This document shows, piece by piece, positions 26,705-35,821 of a DNA stretch of 64,000 bases. Made by a program: the position numbers and the translations under genes. The notes beneath the pieces were generated by a model. It was not told where the DNA came from. It made no database searches and saw nothing but the letters and a program-made list of their open reading frames with translations. Each line of letters opens with the position of its first letter. Positions within the stretch are counted from its first letter, which is position 1. Source of the stretch: Muricauda sp. SCSIO 65647 (GTDB taxonomy: Bacteria > Bacteroidota > Bacteroidia > Flavobacteriales > Flavobacteriaceae); assembly GCF_021534965.1 (NCBI RefSeq), contig NZ_CP091037.1:412501-476500 (forward strand). Reading direction: 5' to 3'.

Positions 26705-27604
26705 ATGAACAATGTAAAACAATCGTTCAGCATTCGCGATATGGAAAACCTGTCGGGAATTAAGGCCCATACCATAAGAATATGGGAAAAACGTTACAAT
26801 CTTTTCACTCCCGAAAGAACAAGTACCAATATACGCACCTACAGCCTTGCGAGCCTTCAAAAATTGTTGAACATCACCTTGCTCTACAACAACGGCTACA
26901 AGATTTCCAAAATTGCCAGGATATCGGAAGGTGAGATACCCAAAAAAGTCAGTGAAATAATCTCAAGCACAAGTGAAAAGAGCCATGCCATAAATGCCTT
27001 AAAACTGGCAATGGTAAATTTCGACCAAAGTCTATTTTACGAAACATATGATGCGCTTTTAGAGAAAAAATCGTTTAAAGAAGTATTCTACGATGTTTTC
27101 ATACCGCTCTTGACCGAACTTGGCCTCTTGTGGCAGACCGATACCATAAGTCCGGCGCACGAACATTTTATCACCAACTTGATAAAACAGAAAATCCATG
27201 TACATGTCGAGCAATTGCAATCCAGGGCTCCAAGAAGGAATGATAAGGTTTTCGCACTTTTCCTTCCAGAGAACGAAATACACGAAATAGGGCTGCTCTA
27301 TGTGAACTATGAGATACTGCTCAGAGGCTATAAAACCATATATCTAGGTCAGACCATGCCTCTTGAAAACCTGGGTGATTTATTAAAGTACTTTGACAAT
27401 ATTCATTTTGTGTCTTACTTCACGGTCTCACCGACAAAAGATCGATTGGAAAAATATATTACAGATTTCACCAATGACCTGAATCGTCATGGCCAATCAA
27501 AACTTTGGATTTTAGGACGTCAATTGCAGCATCTTTCGTCGCATGAATTGCCGAGTTCTGTAAGAACGTTTGGCACAATAGATCAACTCGCAGAAGCACT
27601 CTAG
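26705..27604 (+). CDS. CarH-like MerR regulator with a cobalamin-binding light-sensor domain
   Basis: A 299-residue regulator: MerR-type winged helix (~1-70, FSIRDMENLSGIKAHTIRIW), a four-helix domain (~90-165) and a Rossmann B12-binding domain (~175-299). Two marks of adenosylcobalamin photoreceptors are present: the W-x9-EH motif as W143...E153-H154 (WQTDTISPAHEH), and the ExHxxG lower-ligand histidine H193 in ENEIHEIGL. In Thermus CarH, B12 makes a DNA-binding tetramer in the dark that light breaks. ATG 26705 fits the domain start and lies downstream of the promoter. It heads an operon with crtI, crtB and crtZ, so light-induced carotenoid synthesis is the likely output. Confidence 0.93.
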   Translation: MNNVKQSFSIRDMENLSGIKAHTIRIWEKRYNLFTPERTSTNIRTYSLASLQKLLNITLLYNNGYKISKIARISEGEIPKKVSEIISSTSEKSHAINALKLAMVNFDQSLFYETYDALLEKKSFKEVFYDVFIPLLTELGLLWQTDTISPAHEHFITNLIKQKIHVHVEQLQSRAPRRNDKVFALFLPENEIHEIGLLYVNYEILLRGYKTIYLGQTMPLENLGDLLKYFDNIHFVSYFTVSPTKDRLEKYITDFTNDLNRHGQSKLWILGRQLQHLSSHELPSSVRTFGTIDQLAEAL

Positions 27605-27614
27605 CCGTATTTAA

Positions 27615-29072
27615 ATGAAAAAAGTTGTAATCATAGGTTCTGGATTCTCATCACTGTCTACGGCTTGCTATTTGGCCAAAAACAATTTTGACGTGGTCAT
27701 TCTCGAGAAAAACAGTACTGTTGGTGGCAGGGCACGACAACTCAAAAGAGATGGTTTTACTTTCGATATGGGGCCCAGTTGGTATTGGATGCCTGACATC
27801 TTCGAAAATTTTTTTCAAGACTTTGGGAAAAATACCTCCGATTTCTACCATCTTGAAAAGCTTGATCCCGCCTATAAAATATTTTTTACCGATGATCAAG
27901 TAACCATAGGTGATAGCCTTGATAAAATTTGTAAAGAATTCGAACGGTTGGAAGCCGGAAGTTCACAAGAACTTAGAAAGTTCATTGGCAAGGCCAAAAA
28001 GAATTATGATGTCGCCATCAACGACATAGTGCTTAGACCAGGGCAATCCCCTTTTGAGCTGGTCACGGCAGACACGGTTCTCAGGATCGATCAGTTTTTT
28101 AAGAATATCAGTCAAGAAGTTCGAAAAAGGGTCAATAATCCCAAATTGGTCTCCATCTTAGAATTTCCTGTGCTCTTTCTAGGCGCAAAACCCAGTAAAA
28201 CCCCTTCATTTTACAGTTTTATGAACTATGCCGATTTCGGTTTGGGTACTTGGCATCCAAAAGGTGGTATGTACCAAATCATAGAGGCAATGCAAAAATT
28301 GGCCACCGAATTGGGGGTTGCTATTTATACCGAAAGCCAGGTCAACAAAATTAATGTTTCAAAAGGCCAAGTGCGATCGGTTACGGTAAACAACAAAGAA
28401 GTAGCCTGTGATATAGTGGTCAGCGGAGCCGATTACCACCATTCAGAAACATTGTTGGATGCAAGGTACAGGCAATTTTCTGAAACCTACTGGCAGAATA
28501 GAACCTTTGCTCCCTCTAGCCTTTTGTTCTATGTTGGTTTCAACAAGAAACTGAAAAATATTGAACATCATAATCTATTTTTTGATACTGATTTTGAGGC
28601 GCACGCCAAAGAAATCTATGACAATCCGAAATGGCCCGAAAAGCCATTGTTCTATGCCAATTTTCCATCGGTTTCTGATAGCACAATGGCACCTGATGAT
28701 TGTGAAACAGGATTTTTCTTGATTCCCATCGCACCTGGCTTGGAGGATACCGATACACTGCGAAACCAATATTTCGACATCATTGCCGATAGGTTCGAAC
28801 ATCGCACTGGGCAAGAGATTAAAAATAGCATTATATTTAAAGAAAGCTATTGTGTGAAAGATTTCGTCAAAGACTACAATTCATACAAGGGCAATGCCTA
28901 TGGCATGGCCAATACGCTACGCCAAACTGCTTTTCTAAGGCCACCATTGAAGAACAAAAAAGTCAAGAATATGTTCTTCACAGGGCAATTGACCGTACCG
29001 GGACCAGGTGTTCCACCCGCTTTGATATCAGGAAAATTGGTTTCAGACCTCATCATCAAACAATACAAATAG
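27615..29072 (+). CDS. crtI: phytoene desaturase CrtI
   Basis: A 485-residue FAD-dependent desaturase that turns phytoene into lycopene. The N-terminal dinucleotide fold is VVIIGSGFSSLSTACYLA with the glutamate at strand end (VVILEK), followed by GGRARQLKRDGFTFDMGPSW; the C-terminus has the carotenoid desaturase signature GPGVPPALISGKLVSDLI. Full length. It begins 10 bases after the regulator and 3 bases before crtB. Confidence 0.96.
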   Translation: MKKVVIIGSGFSSLSTACYLAKNNFDVVILEKNSTVGGRARQLKRDGFTFDMGPSWYWMPDIFENFFQDFGKNTSDFYHLEKLDPAYKIFFTDDQVTIGDSLDKICKEFERLEAGSSQELRKFIGKAKKNYDVAINDIVLRPGQSPFELVTADTVLRIDQFFKNISQEVRKRVNNPKLVSILEFPVLFLGAKPSKTPSFYSFMNYADFGLGTWHPKGGMYQIIEAMQKLATELGVAIYTESQVNKINVSKGQVRSVTVNNKEVACDIVVSGADYHHSETLLDARYRQFSETYWQNRTFAPSSLLFYVGFNKKLKNIEHHNLFFDTDFEAHAKEIYDNPKWPEKPLFYANFPSVSDSTMAPDDCETGFFLIPIAPGLEDTDTLRNQYFDIIADRFEHRTGQEIKNSIIFKESYCVKDFVKDYNSYKGNAYGMANTLRQTAFLRPPLKNKKVKNMFFTGQLTVPGPGVPPALISGKLVSDLIIKQYK

Positions 29073-29075
29073 TAC

Positions 29076-29918
29076 ATGAAAGCGGTTTTCGACAAAGTTT
29101 CGTATCAATGCAGCAAAACGGTCACCAAATCGTATAGCACCTCTTTTTCTTTGGCCACTAAAATGCTATCATCCTCGATACGGTCAGACATTTATAATAT
29201 TTACGGTTTCGTCAGGTTTGCTGATGAGATTGTTGACAGTTTTCATGAGTATGACAAAGAAGATTTGTTGAACCACTTTGAAGATGATCTAGAAAAGGCC
29301 CTTTCACAGCGAATCAGTCTAAACCCCATCTTGAATGCTTTTCAGCATACCTACCACACATACCAAATTCCCAAACACTTGGTAGACTCTTTTATGAAGA
29401 GCATGCGAATGGATCTTACCAAAAAAGAATATAGCACCGAAAGCGAGTATAAAGAATATATTTATGGATCGGCCGACGTGGTTGGCCTAATGTGCCTTTG
29501 TGTGTTTGTAAAGGGAGATAAAGAAAAATACGAAGCATTGAAAGAGTCGGCCATGGCCTTGGGGTCTGCTTTTCAAAAAGTGAATTTTTTACGAGACCTT
29601 AAGGCCGATTATGAAGAATTGAACCGAACCTATTTTCCATACATCAATTTAGCAGAGCTTGACGAAAAGTCAAAAAATCGCATCGTCGAAGAAATAAGAG
29701 ACGATTTCAAAAAGGGTTATCTGGGCATAACGAAACTTTGCAATGATTCTAAGTTTGGTGTTTATACGGCATACAAATATTATAACAAGCTATTGGACAA
29801 ATTGGTTAAAACACCGCCTTTAGAAATCAAAAATACGCGCATTAGGGTACCTAATTATCAAAAATTTGGGTTATTGGCGAAATCATATGTCAACTATAAA
29901 TTAAATTTGGTACAGTAA
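29076..29918 (+). CDS. crtB: phytoene synthase CrtB
   Basis: A 280-residue squalene/phytoene synthase-type enzyme joining two geranylgeranyl diphosphates. Both Asp-rich motifs are present: RFADEIVDSF (about residues 48-57) and FLRDLKADYEEL (~169-180). The stop overlaps the crtZ start by one base (TAATG). Confidence 0.96.
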   Translation: MKAVFDKVSYQCSKTVTKSYSTSFSLATKMLSSSIRSDIYNIYGFVRFADEIVDSFHEYDKEDLLNHFEDDLEKALSQRISLNPILNAFQHTYHTYQIPKHLVDSFMKSMRMDLTKKEYSTESEYKEYIYGSADVVGLMCLCVFVKGDKEKYEALKESAMALGSAFQKVNFLRDLKADYEELNRTYFPYINLAELDEKSKNRIVEEIRDDFKKGYLGITKLCNDSKFGVYTAYKYYNKLLDKLVKTPPLEIKNTRIRVPNYQKFGLLAKSYVNYKLNLVQ

Positions 29919-30370
29919 TGAAGATTCTTGTTTGGATATTGATTTTTTTGGCCACTTTTTCCTTTATGGAATTTATGGCATGGTTCACCCATAAATATAT
30001 CATGCACGGATTTCTCTGGAGTCTTCACAAAGACCATCATAAAAAAGATCATGACTCATGGTTTGAACGCAACGATGCTTTTTTTCTTTTTTATGCCGTG
30101 GTGAGCATGGTCTGTTTCTATTTAGGTGCCCAGACCGACTTTTGGTACGGTTGGCCTCTTGGTTTTGGTATATTGGCTTATGGTATCGCCTATTTCATGG
30201 TACACGACATTTTTATCCACCAACGTTTCAAAATATTCAGAAATGCCAACAACTGGTATGCCCGTGGGGTCAGAAGAGCGCATAAAATTCATCACAAACA
30301 TTTGGGCAAGGAAGATGGGGAATGCTTCGGAATGTTGGTAGTGCCCTTTAAATATTTCAAGAAGAAGTAA
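29918..30370 (+). CDS. crtZ: beta-carotene hydroxylase CrtZ
   Basis: A 150-residue di-iron membrane hydroxylase that adds 3-hydroxyls to beta-ionone rings to give zeaxanthin. The histidine clusters are visible: HKYIMHG, HKDHHKKDHDS, HDIFIHQRF and HKIHHKH, among hydrophobic segments. It requires cyclised carotenoid, yet no lycopene cyclase gene lies in this cluster, so crtY must be elsewhere. It ends 2 bases from a convergent gene without a visible terminator. Confidence 0.95.
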   Translation: MKILVWILIFLATFSFMEFMAWFTHKYIMHGFLWSLHKDHHKKDHDSWFERNDAFFLFYAVVSMVCFYLGAQTDFWYGWPLGFGILAYGIAYFMVHDIFIHQRFKIFRNANNWYARGVRRAHKIHHKHLGKEDGECFGMLVVPFKYFKKK

Positions 30371-30372
30371 AA

Positions 30373-30936
30373 TTATCGCGCAATCAGTGTGTCCAACAAC
30401 TGATGGATCTCATCGGTGTTCCAATTCGCTATGCCATCTTCTACATGCACCGCAATGTTTCCCTCTTTGTCGATGATGTACGATGAGGGCACAATATCAA
30501 CATTTACGGGGGCCTTTTCGCCAATGATCAAATAAGTGACCGGAAAAGTGAATTCTTTTCTTTGCATGAACTCTTCTACCGGCGGGCGTTCTTCATTGGT
30601 AATGACATAAAAAACGACTTCGCCCGCATATTTATCGTATAATTTTTGAATGCTGTGGAGCTCTGCTTCTGAAATCAATTTCCATGATGCCCAGAAATTG
30701 ATAAAGACAACATAGTCTTTCGAATTCTCGAAATTGAAAAAATCCCAATTGGCATCCTTCAGTTTCCAGTCATAATCGACAATTTTTTTCCTTTCTTGTT
30801 CAGCAATCACTTTGGGGCCAAAGTTGAAGGCCCTAATTAAAAAGAGCTTTCCATAATAGCCCATCGGGGTTACAAAGAAAGACAGCACAAAAAGAATGAG
30901 CAGTAGGTTGAGAACGGTTTTTCTTTTAAATTTCAT
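30373..30936 (-). CDS. TlpA-like thioredoxin-fold protein lacking the CxxC active site
   Basis: A 187-residue membrane-anchored protein: one N-terminal membrane segment (LNLLLILFVLSFFV) then a thioredoxin-like domain. At the position of WxxWCxxC the sequence is FWASWKLISEAE, so both redox cysteines are replaced (Lys and Ser). The cis-proline segment and later strands (VDIVPSSYIIDKEGNI) look intact. A redox role is unlikely; a binding or scaffold role is possible. Met at 30936 is preferred over 30960 because it starts the basic n-region directly. Confidence 0.8.
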   Translation of the reverse strand: MKFKRKTVLNLLLILFVLSFFVTPMGYYGKLFLIRAFNFGPKVIAEQERKKIVDYDWKLKDANWDFFNFENSKDYVVFINFWASWKLISEAELHSIQKLYDKYAGEVVFYVITNEERPPVEEFMQRKEFTFPVTYLIIGEKAPVNVDIVPSSYIIDKEGNIAVHVEDGIANWNTDEIHQLLDTLIAR

Positions 30937-30965
30937 GGTTAGTTGGGAAGGTTTGTTCAAAAATA

Positions 30966-30993
30966 AAGAACTCCTGAAAAATCAGGAGTTCTT
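30966..30993 (-). terminator. terminator after aconitase gene
   Basis: Perfect 12-bp stem AAGAACTCCTGA / TCAGGAGTTCTT with a four-base loop. On the minus strand T residues follow the stem. It lies between the aconitase stop (31015) and the TlpA-like gene. Confidence 0.85.
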
Positions 30994-31014
30994 TTATTTA
31001 TAATCATCAAAGCG

Positions 31015-33285
31015 TTAAGCATTTTCCTTTTTTATCAGGTTCAGGGCTGAACCCTCTTTAAACCATTCTATCTGTGAAACATTATAGCTATGGTTGGCCA
31101 TAATGGTATCTTTGCTTCCATCTGCATGTATTACTTCAATGGTCAAGGGCTTGCCAGGAGTGAAATCAGCGATATCAACAAAATTAAAGGTATCATCTTC
31201 TTGTATAAGATCATAATCATTCTCATTGACAAAGGTCAAGGCCAACATCCCCTGCTTTTTTAGATTGGTCTCATGGATTCTTGCAAAAGATTTTACCAAT
31301 ACTGCGGCCACGCCCAAGTGCCTTGGTTGCATGGCGGCATGTTCGCGAGAAGAACCTTCGCCATAATTGTGGTCACCGACCACAATTGTTTTGACTCCCT
31401 CGGCCTTGTAGGCCCTTTGTGTGTCAGGCACACCACCATATTCACCCGTTAATTGGTTCTTGACAAAATTTGTCTTCTTGTTAAATGCATTGACAGCGCC
31501 TATCAACGTATTGTTGGCAATGTTGTCGAGGTGGCCCCTGTACCGCAACCATGGACCCGCCATTGAAATATGGTCGGTGGTACACTTGCCAAATGCCTTG
31601 ATAAGTAATTTCATGCCTTTAAGGGCTTCTGGCTTAATGGGCACAAACGGCTCGAGCAACTGTAGCCGCTCAGAATCTTTGGCCACTTTTACCTCAACAC
31701 CGCTTCCATCTTCTTTTGGAGGTATATATCCGGCATCCTCGACTGCAAATCCTTCTGGTGGCAGTTCATACCCGCGTGGTTCGTCGAGCATTACCTCTTC
31801 CCCATCCTCATTGATCAGTTTATCGGTTACAGGGTTGAAATCTAACCGGCCTGCAATGGCGATGGCGGTGACCAGTTCGGGCGAACCCACAAAGGCCAAG
31901 GTGTTTGGATTGCCATCAGCCCGCTTTGCAAAATTTCGATTGAACGAATGTACAATGGTATTTCGGGGGCCATTGGCCGCCTTGTCACCATAGCGGTCCC
32001 ACATACCGATACAGGGGCCACAGGCATTGGCAAATACCGTGGCGCCAATATTGTTGAACGTATCGATAAAGCCATCACGTTCAATCGTGTAACGAACCTG
32101 CTCAGAACCAGGGGTGATGGTAAACTCTGATTTTGTCTTTAGATTTTTATCGGCCACTTGTTTTGCCAAAGATGCCGCTCTTGAAATATCTTCATAAGAT
32201 GAATTGGTACAAGAACCGATAAGTCCGACCTCAACGTTCAAAGGCCAATCGTTTTCTCTTGCCGCTTCACTCATCTCTGATATGGGGGTCGCCAAATCTG
32301 GTGTGAAAGGCCCGTTCAGATGGGGCTCTAAGGTAGATAGGTCGATTTCTATCAGTTGGTCGAAATAATCCTCTGGATTTTCATAGACCTCGGGATCGGC
32401 GGTTAGATGTTCTTTTACCTCTTTGGCCGCATCTGCCACATCGACACGATCAGTGGCCCTTAAATAGCGATCCATTGATTCGTCATAGCCAAAAGTAGAG
32501 GTCGTGGCCCCAACTTCGGCACCCATATTACAGATCGTACCCTTACCGGTGCATGACATTGAGGTGGCTCCCTCACCGAAATATTCGATAATGGCGCCCG
32601 TACCTCCTTTTACCGTTAGAATATCGGCCACTTTCAAAATAACGTCTTTGGGGGCCGTCCACCCTGACAATTTTCCGGTCAGTTTGACCCCAATGAGCTT
32701 GGGAAACTTTAACTCCCAAGGCATTCCGGCCATTACATCAACTGCATCGGCGCCGCCTACTCCTATGGCTACCATGCCCAATCCACCGGCATTTACAGTA
32801 TGTGAATCCGTACCGATCATCATCCCCCCAGGAAAGGCATAATTCTCCAATACCACTTGGTGGATAATCCCTGCGCCAGGTTTCCAAAAACCGATTCCAT
32901 ATTTGTTCGAGACCGATTCTAGAAAATCGAAAACTTCATTGCTGGTTTCGTTGGCCCTTTTCAAATCTGCTTCCGCTCCTACTTTGGCCTGAATCAAGTG
33001 ATCACAGTGCACGGTGGTAGGTACCGCAACTTTGGGCTTGCCGGCGTGCATGAACTGCAGAAGCGCCATTTGTGCCGTAGCGTCTTGGCAAGCGACACGA
33101 TCGGGGGCAAAATCGACATAATCCTTACCTCTGGCAAAAGCTTTTTGCGGATTGCCTTCCCATAGATGGGAGTACAAAATTTTCTCTGCAAGGGTAAGGG
33201 GTCTTCCCACCAATTTTCGCGCTATTTCTACCCGTTCGCCCATGGTAGCATAGACGCTCTTGATCATGTCTATATCAAATGCCAT
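31015..33285 (-). CDS. aconitate hydratase
   Basis: A 756-residue aconitase converting citrate to isocitrate in the citric acid cycle. The three [4Fe-4S] cysteines are in [12 protein letters not shown] and [10 protein letters not shown]. The length and opening ([20 protein letters not shown]) suit the mitochondrial-type aconitase found in Bacteroidota, not AcnB. It is transcribed alone, with a terminator behind it. Confidence 0.96.
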   Translation of the reverse strand: MAFDIDMIKSVYATMGERVEIARKLVGRPLTLAEKILYSHLWEGNPQKAFARGKDYVDFAPDRVACQDATAQMALLQFMHAGKPKVAVPTTVHCDHLIQAKVGAEADLKRANETSNEVFDFLESVSNKYGIGFWKPGAGIIHQVVLENYAFPGGMMIGTDSHTVNAGGLGMVAIGVGGADAVDVMAGMPWELKFPKLIGVKLTGKLSGWTAPKDVILKVADILTVKGGTGAIIEYFGEGATSMSCTGKGTICNMGAEVGATTSTFGYDESMDRYLRATDRVDVADAAKEVKEHLTADPEVYENPEDYFDQLIEIDLSTLEPHLNGPFTPDLATPISEMSEAARENDWPLNVEVGLIGSCTNSSYEDISRAASLAKQVADKNLKTKSEFTITPGSEQVRYTIERDGFIDTFNNIGATVFANACGPCIGMWDRYGDKAANGPRNTIVHSFNRNFAKRADGNPNTLAFVGSPELVTAIAIAGRLDFNPVTDKLINEDGEEVMLDEPRGYELPPEGFAVEDAGYIPPKEDGSGVEVKVAKDSERLQLLEPFVPIKPEALKGMKLLIKAFGKCTTDHISMAGPWLRYRGHLDNIANNTLIGAVNAFNKKTNFVKNQLTGEYGGVPDTQRAYKAEGVKTIVVGDHNYGEGSSREHAAMQPRHLGVAAVLVKSFARIHETNLKKQGMLALTFVNENDYDLIQEDDTFNFVDIADFTPGKPLTIEVIHADGSKDTIMANHSYNVSQIEWFKEGSALNLIKKENA

Positions 33286-33348
33286 TTTGTAGTTGAATTT
33301 TCGAAATTATAATTTGCTAAAATTACAAAATAAGAGCGGGCTTTGAAA

Positions 33349-33367
33349 CTAATCATGCGCTGATTAG
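33349..33367. promoter_or_regulatory. inverted repeat upstream of aconitase
   Basis: Arms CTAATCA / TGATTAG separated by TGCGC, 64 bases before the aconitase ATG. It could be an operator or a weak terminator of the moxR transcript; no clear T run follows on either strand. Confidence 0.4.
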
Positions 33368-33444
33368 CACGCTTTTTGGCAGTTATCAAAAATCTGTGCC
33401 GGTCTTTATCACATCCTGATTATTTCACGGACAAAAATATGCCT

Positions 33445-34398
33445 TTACAAAAGGCTATCAATAATCGCTTCGATGGATATGCCGTCGGCCTCAGCCTTGT
33501 AGTTTTTGAGTATTCGATGTCTCAAGATACCATGTGCCACCGCTTTTACATCTTCAATGTCAGGGGAAAACTTGCCTGATATGGCGGCATGGGCCTTTGC
33601 CCCCAAAACCAAATTTTGGGATGCCCTGGGGCCGGCTCCCCAATCGATATAATTCTTGACAAAATCGGAAGCGCCATCAAGCGTGGGCCTGGTCTTATTG
33701 GCCAGCTTAACCGCATAGTCAACCACATTATCAGGAACAGGGATTCGACGAATAAGATGCTGAATGTCATTGATGGCATCTGCGCTGAAAAGCGTGTTGA
33801 GCACCACTGACCGATCTGATGTGGTCGATTTCACGATATCGACCTCTTCGTCAATGGATGGATAGCCCAATTTAATGGCGAACATAAAGCGGTCTAGTTG
33901 TGCCTCTGGTAAGGGATAGGTACCCTCTTGTTCAATTGGGTTTTGGGTCGCCAAAACAAAATAAGGTGATTCAAGCTTATGTCGCTGACCGGCAATGGTC
34001 ACCGCACGCTCTTGCATGGCTTCCAACAGTGCTGCCTGTGTTTTGGGCGGGGTTCTGTTGATTTCATCGGCCAAAATAATATTGGCAAAGACAGGGCCCT
34101 TGATAAATTTGAAATTGCGGTCTTTGTCAAGCACTTCGCTGCCCAAAATATCGCTTGGCATCAAATCAGGGGTAAATTGAATACGCTTGAAGTCCAGGCC
34201 AAGGGTCTGGGCAATGGTATTCACCATGAGGGTCTTTGCCAAACCGGGAACACCAATGAGCAATGAATGCCCCCCAGTGTATATAGACAACAGAATCTGA
34301 TCAACTACCTCATCTTGCCCTATGATGACCTTTGCGATCTCATTCTTTAGGGCCCGGTGTTTTTCAACAAGGTTTTTGATTGCGGCTACATCAGACAT
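33445..34398 (-). CDS. MoxR-family AAA+ ATPase
   Basis: A 317-residue AAA+ chaperone-like ATPase. Walker A is IGVPGLAKTLM and Walker B NIILADEINR, and the sensor region FVLATQNPIEQEGTYPLPEA is typical of MoxR. MoxR proteins help mature other complexes, often with DUF58 and von Willebrand factor A partners; those partners are not adjacent. It follows the SurA-like gene by 4 bases and seems to be the end of that operon. Confidence 0.93.
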   Translation of the reverse strand: MSDVAAIKNLVEKHRALKNEIAKVIIGQDEVVDQILLSIYTGGHSLLIGVPGLAKTLMVNTIAQTLGLDFKRIQFTPDLMPSDILGSEVLDKDRNFKFIKGPVFANIILADEINRTPPKTQAALLEAMQERAVTIAGQRHKLESPYFVLATQNPIEQEGTYPLPEAQLDRFMFAIKLGYPSIDEEVDIVKSTTSDRSVVLNTLFSADAINDIQHLIRRIPVPDNVVDYAVKLANKTRPTLDGASDFVKNYIDWGAGPRASQNLVLGAKAHAAISGKFSPDIEDVKAVAHGILRHRILKNYKAEADGISIEAIIDSLL

Positions 34399-34402
34399 GC
34401 AT

Positions 34403-35821
34403 TTACTCTTTTAACCAGTTATTGGCAAAATTGCAGTCTTTGTTTTCGGGGTCAACATGTATATAGGTGTCTTGAATGTGCTCGGTCATCCATTTTTGGA
34501 TGGCTTTGAGTTGCTTTTCACGCAAGGCCAATTCTTGAATCTTTATGTAATCTCTGGCAAAATCTGCCACATGCTCATCATATCGGTTCGAGATTTTCAT
34601 AATCTTGAATTTGGGTGCCCCTCCCCTAGGGTCATCTTCCCTTACAGCTTTCGAAATTTCACCATCCTTTAGATTTCTTACCTGGTTATAGAGTGTTGGA
34701 TCCATTTTCGTCAATTCAAAACGGGAATCAAAGTTGATGGGGTTTCTAAGAAGTCCGCCATCAAATTTGGTCTCTTTTTCATCTGAAAAATTCAGGGCCG
34801 CTTCAGAAAAGGTATACTTGCCATCAAGAATGTGCTGGCGAATGGTATCAAGTTCTTTAAGGGCGGTCTCAGTAGCTTTTTCAGAAATTTCAGGAATCAA
34901 CAAGATATGTCGCACATCACGCTCTTGGCCCCTTACCTTCTCAACCTTGACAATATGATAACCGAACATGGTCTCAAAAGGCTCGGAAATCTGGCCCTCT
35001 TGAAGACTGAAAGCTGCATCTTTGAACTCTTTTACAAACGGGGTCTCTTTCGTCATTCCAGGATAGAGGCCGCCTTTTGATTTTGAACCAGGGTCTTGCG
35101 AATACAAAATGGCCTTGACATTGAAGCTTGCTTCATTTTCCTCGACATCTTGCTTAATGGTCTTTAACCGATCGATGACCTTTTGTTTTTCTTCTTCAGA
35201 TGCTTTTGGCTGCTTTACTATTTGGGCAATTTCAAGTTCTGCACCGAATACTGGTCGCTCACCTTCGGGAATCTTAAAGAAAAACTGCCGTACCTCTTCT
35301 GGGGTCACTTCAAGATCTTCTACTATTTTGCCCTGCATTTTTTCTGAGAGCATACGCAGTTTGTTGATTTCAAAAAGTTCAGATCTAAATGATTCTAGAT
35401 CTGGTTTTTTGTAGTACTTCAACATTTTTTCAATGCTTCCAATTCTAGAGACCAGTTCATTGATTTGTGCATCGCTTTGGGCATTTACTTGATCATCTGA
35501 TACCAAAAGGCTATCTTGCACCGCTTGGTGGGCATACAGCCTGTCTTCCATCAATTTTCCCAATAGCTGGCAGTGCGTGATGTCCTCGGTCGATGCCCCT
35601 TGGCTCCGAAGATCGATCAATGTCTTTTCAATATCAGATTCCAATATCACATAGTCACCTATCACAGCTGCAATACCATCTATCTTTACTTTGTTGATGG
35701 ATTTCACGGTATCGTTCACGGCAGTCATCTCAGCCGATTCTTGACCAAAAGCATAAGCCAGTCCGACCGTCATGAACAACAAGAACAACGAGCTTACTCT
35801 ATCTATACAGTTCAAATTCAT
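34403..35821 (-). CDS. periplasmic SurA-like peptidyl-prolyl isomerase
   Basis: A 472-residue exported chaperone/isomerase for outer membrane proteins. A signal peptide (SSLFLLFMTVGLAYAFGQ) is followed by a SurA N-terminal helical domain (~45-190) and two parvulin domains: the first ~195-300 (EGQISEPFETMFGYHIVKVE) and the second ~305-410 with RHILLIPE. The start at 35821 fits the signal peptide; it overlaps the previous gene by 23 bases. A Met six codons earlier is possible. Confidence 0.9.
   Translation of the reverse strand: MNLNCIDRVSSLFLLFMTVGLAYAFGQESAEMTAVNDTVKSINKVKIDGIAAVIGDYVILESDIEKTLIDLRSQGASTEDITHCQLLGKLMEDRLYAHQAVQDSLLVSDDQVNAQSDAQINELVSRIGSIEKMLKYYKKPDLESFRSELFEINKLRMLSEKMQGKIVEDLEVTPEEVRQFFFKIPEGERPVFGAELEIAQIVKQPKASEEEKQKVIDRLKTIKQDVEENEASFNVKAILYSQDPGSKSKGGLYPGMTKETPFVKEFKDAAFSLQEGQISEPFETMFGYHIVKVEKVRGQERDVRHILLIPEISEKATETALKELDTIRQHILDGKYTFSEAALNFSDEKETKFDGGLLRNPINFDSRFELTKMDPTLYNQVRNLKDGEISKAVREDDPRGGAPKFKIMKISNRYDEHVADFARDYIKIQELALREKQLKAIQKWMTEHIQDTYIHVDPENKDCNFANNWLKE

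Noticed and set aside
33344-33355. TGAAACTAATCA before aconitase as an activator box
   Set aside because: No TAnnTTT(G/A) at the 23-base distance; nearest candidates are 18 and 34 bases away.
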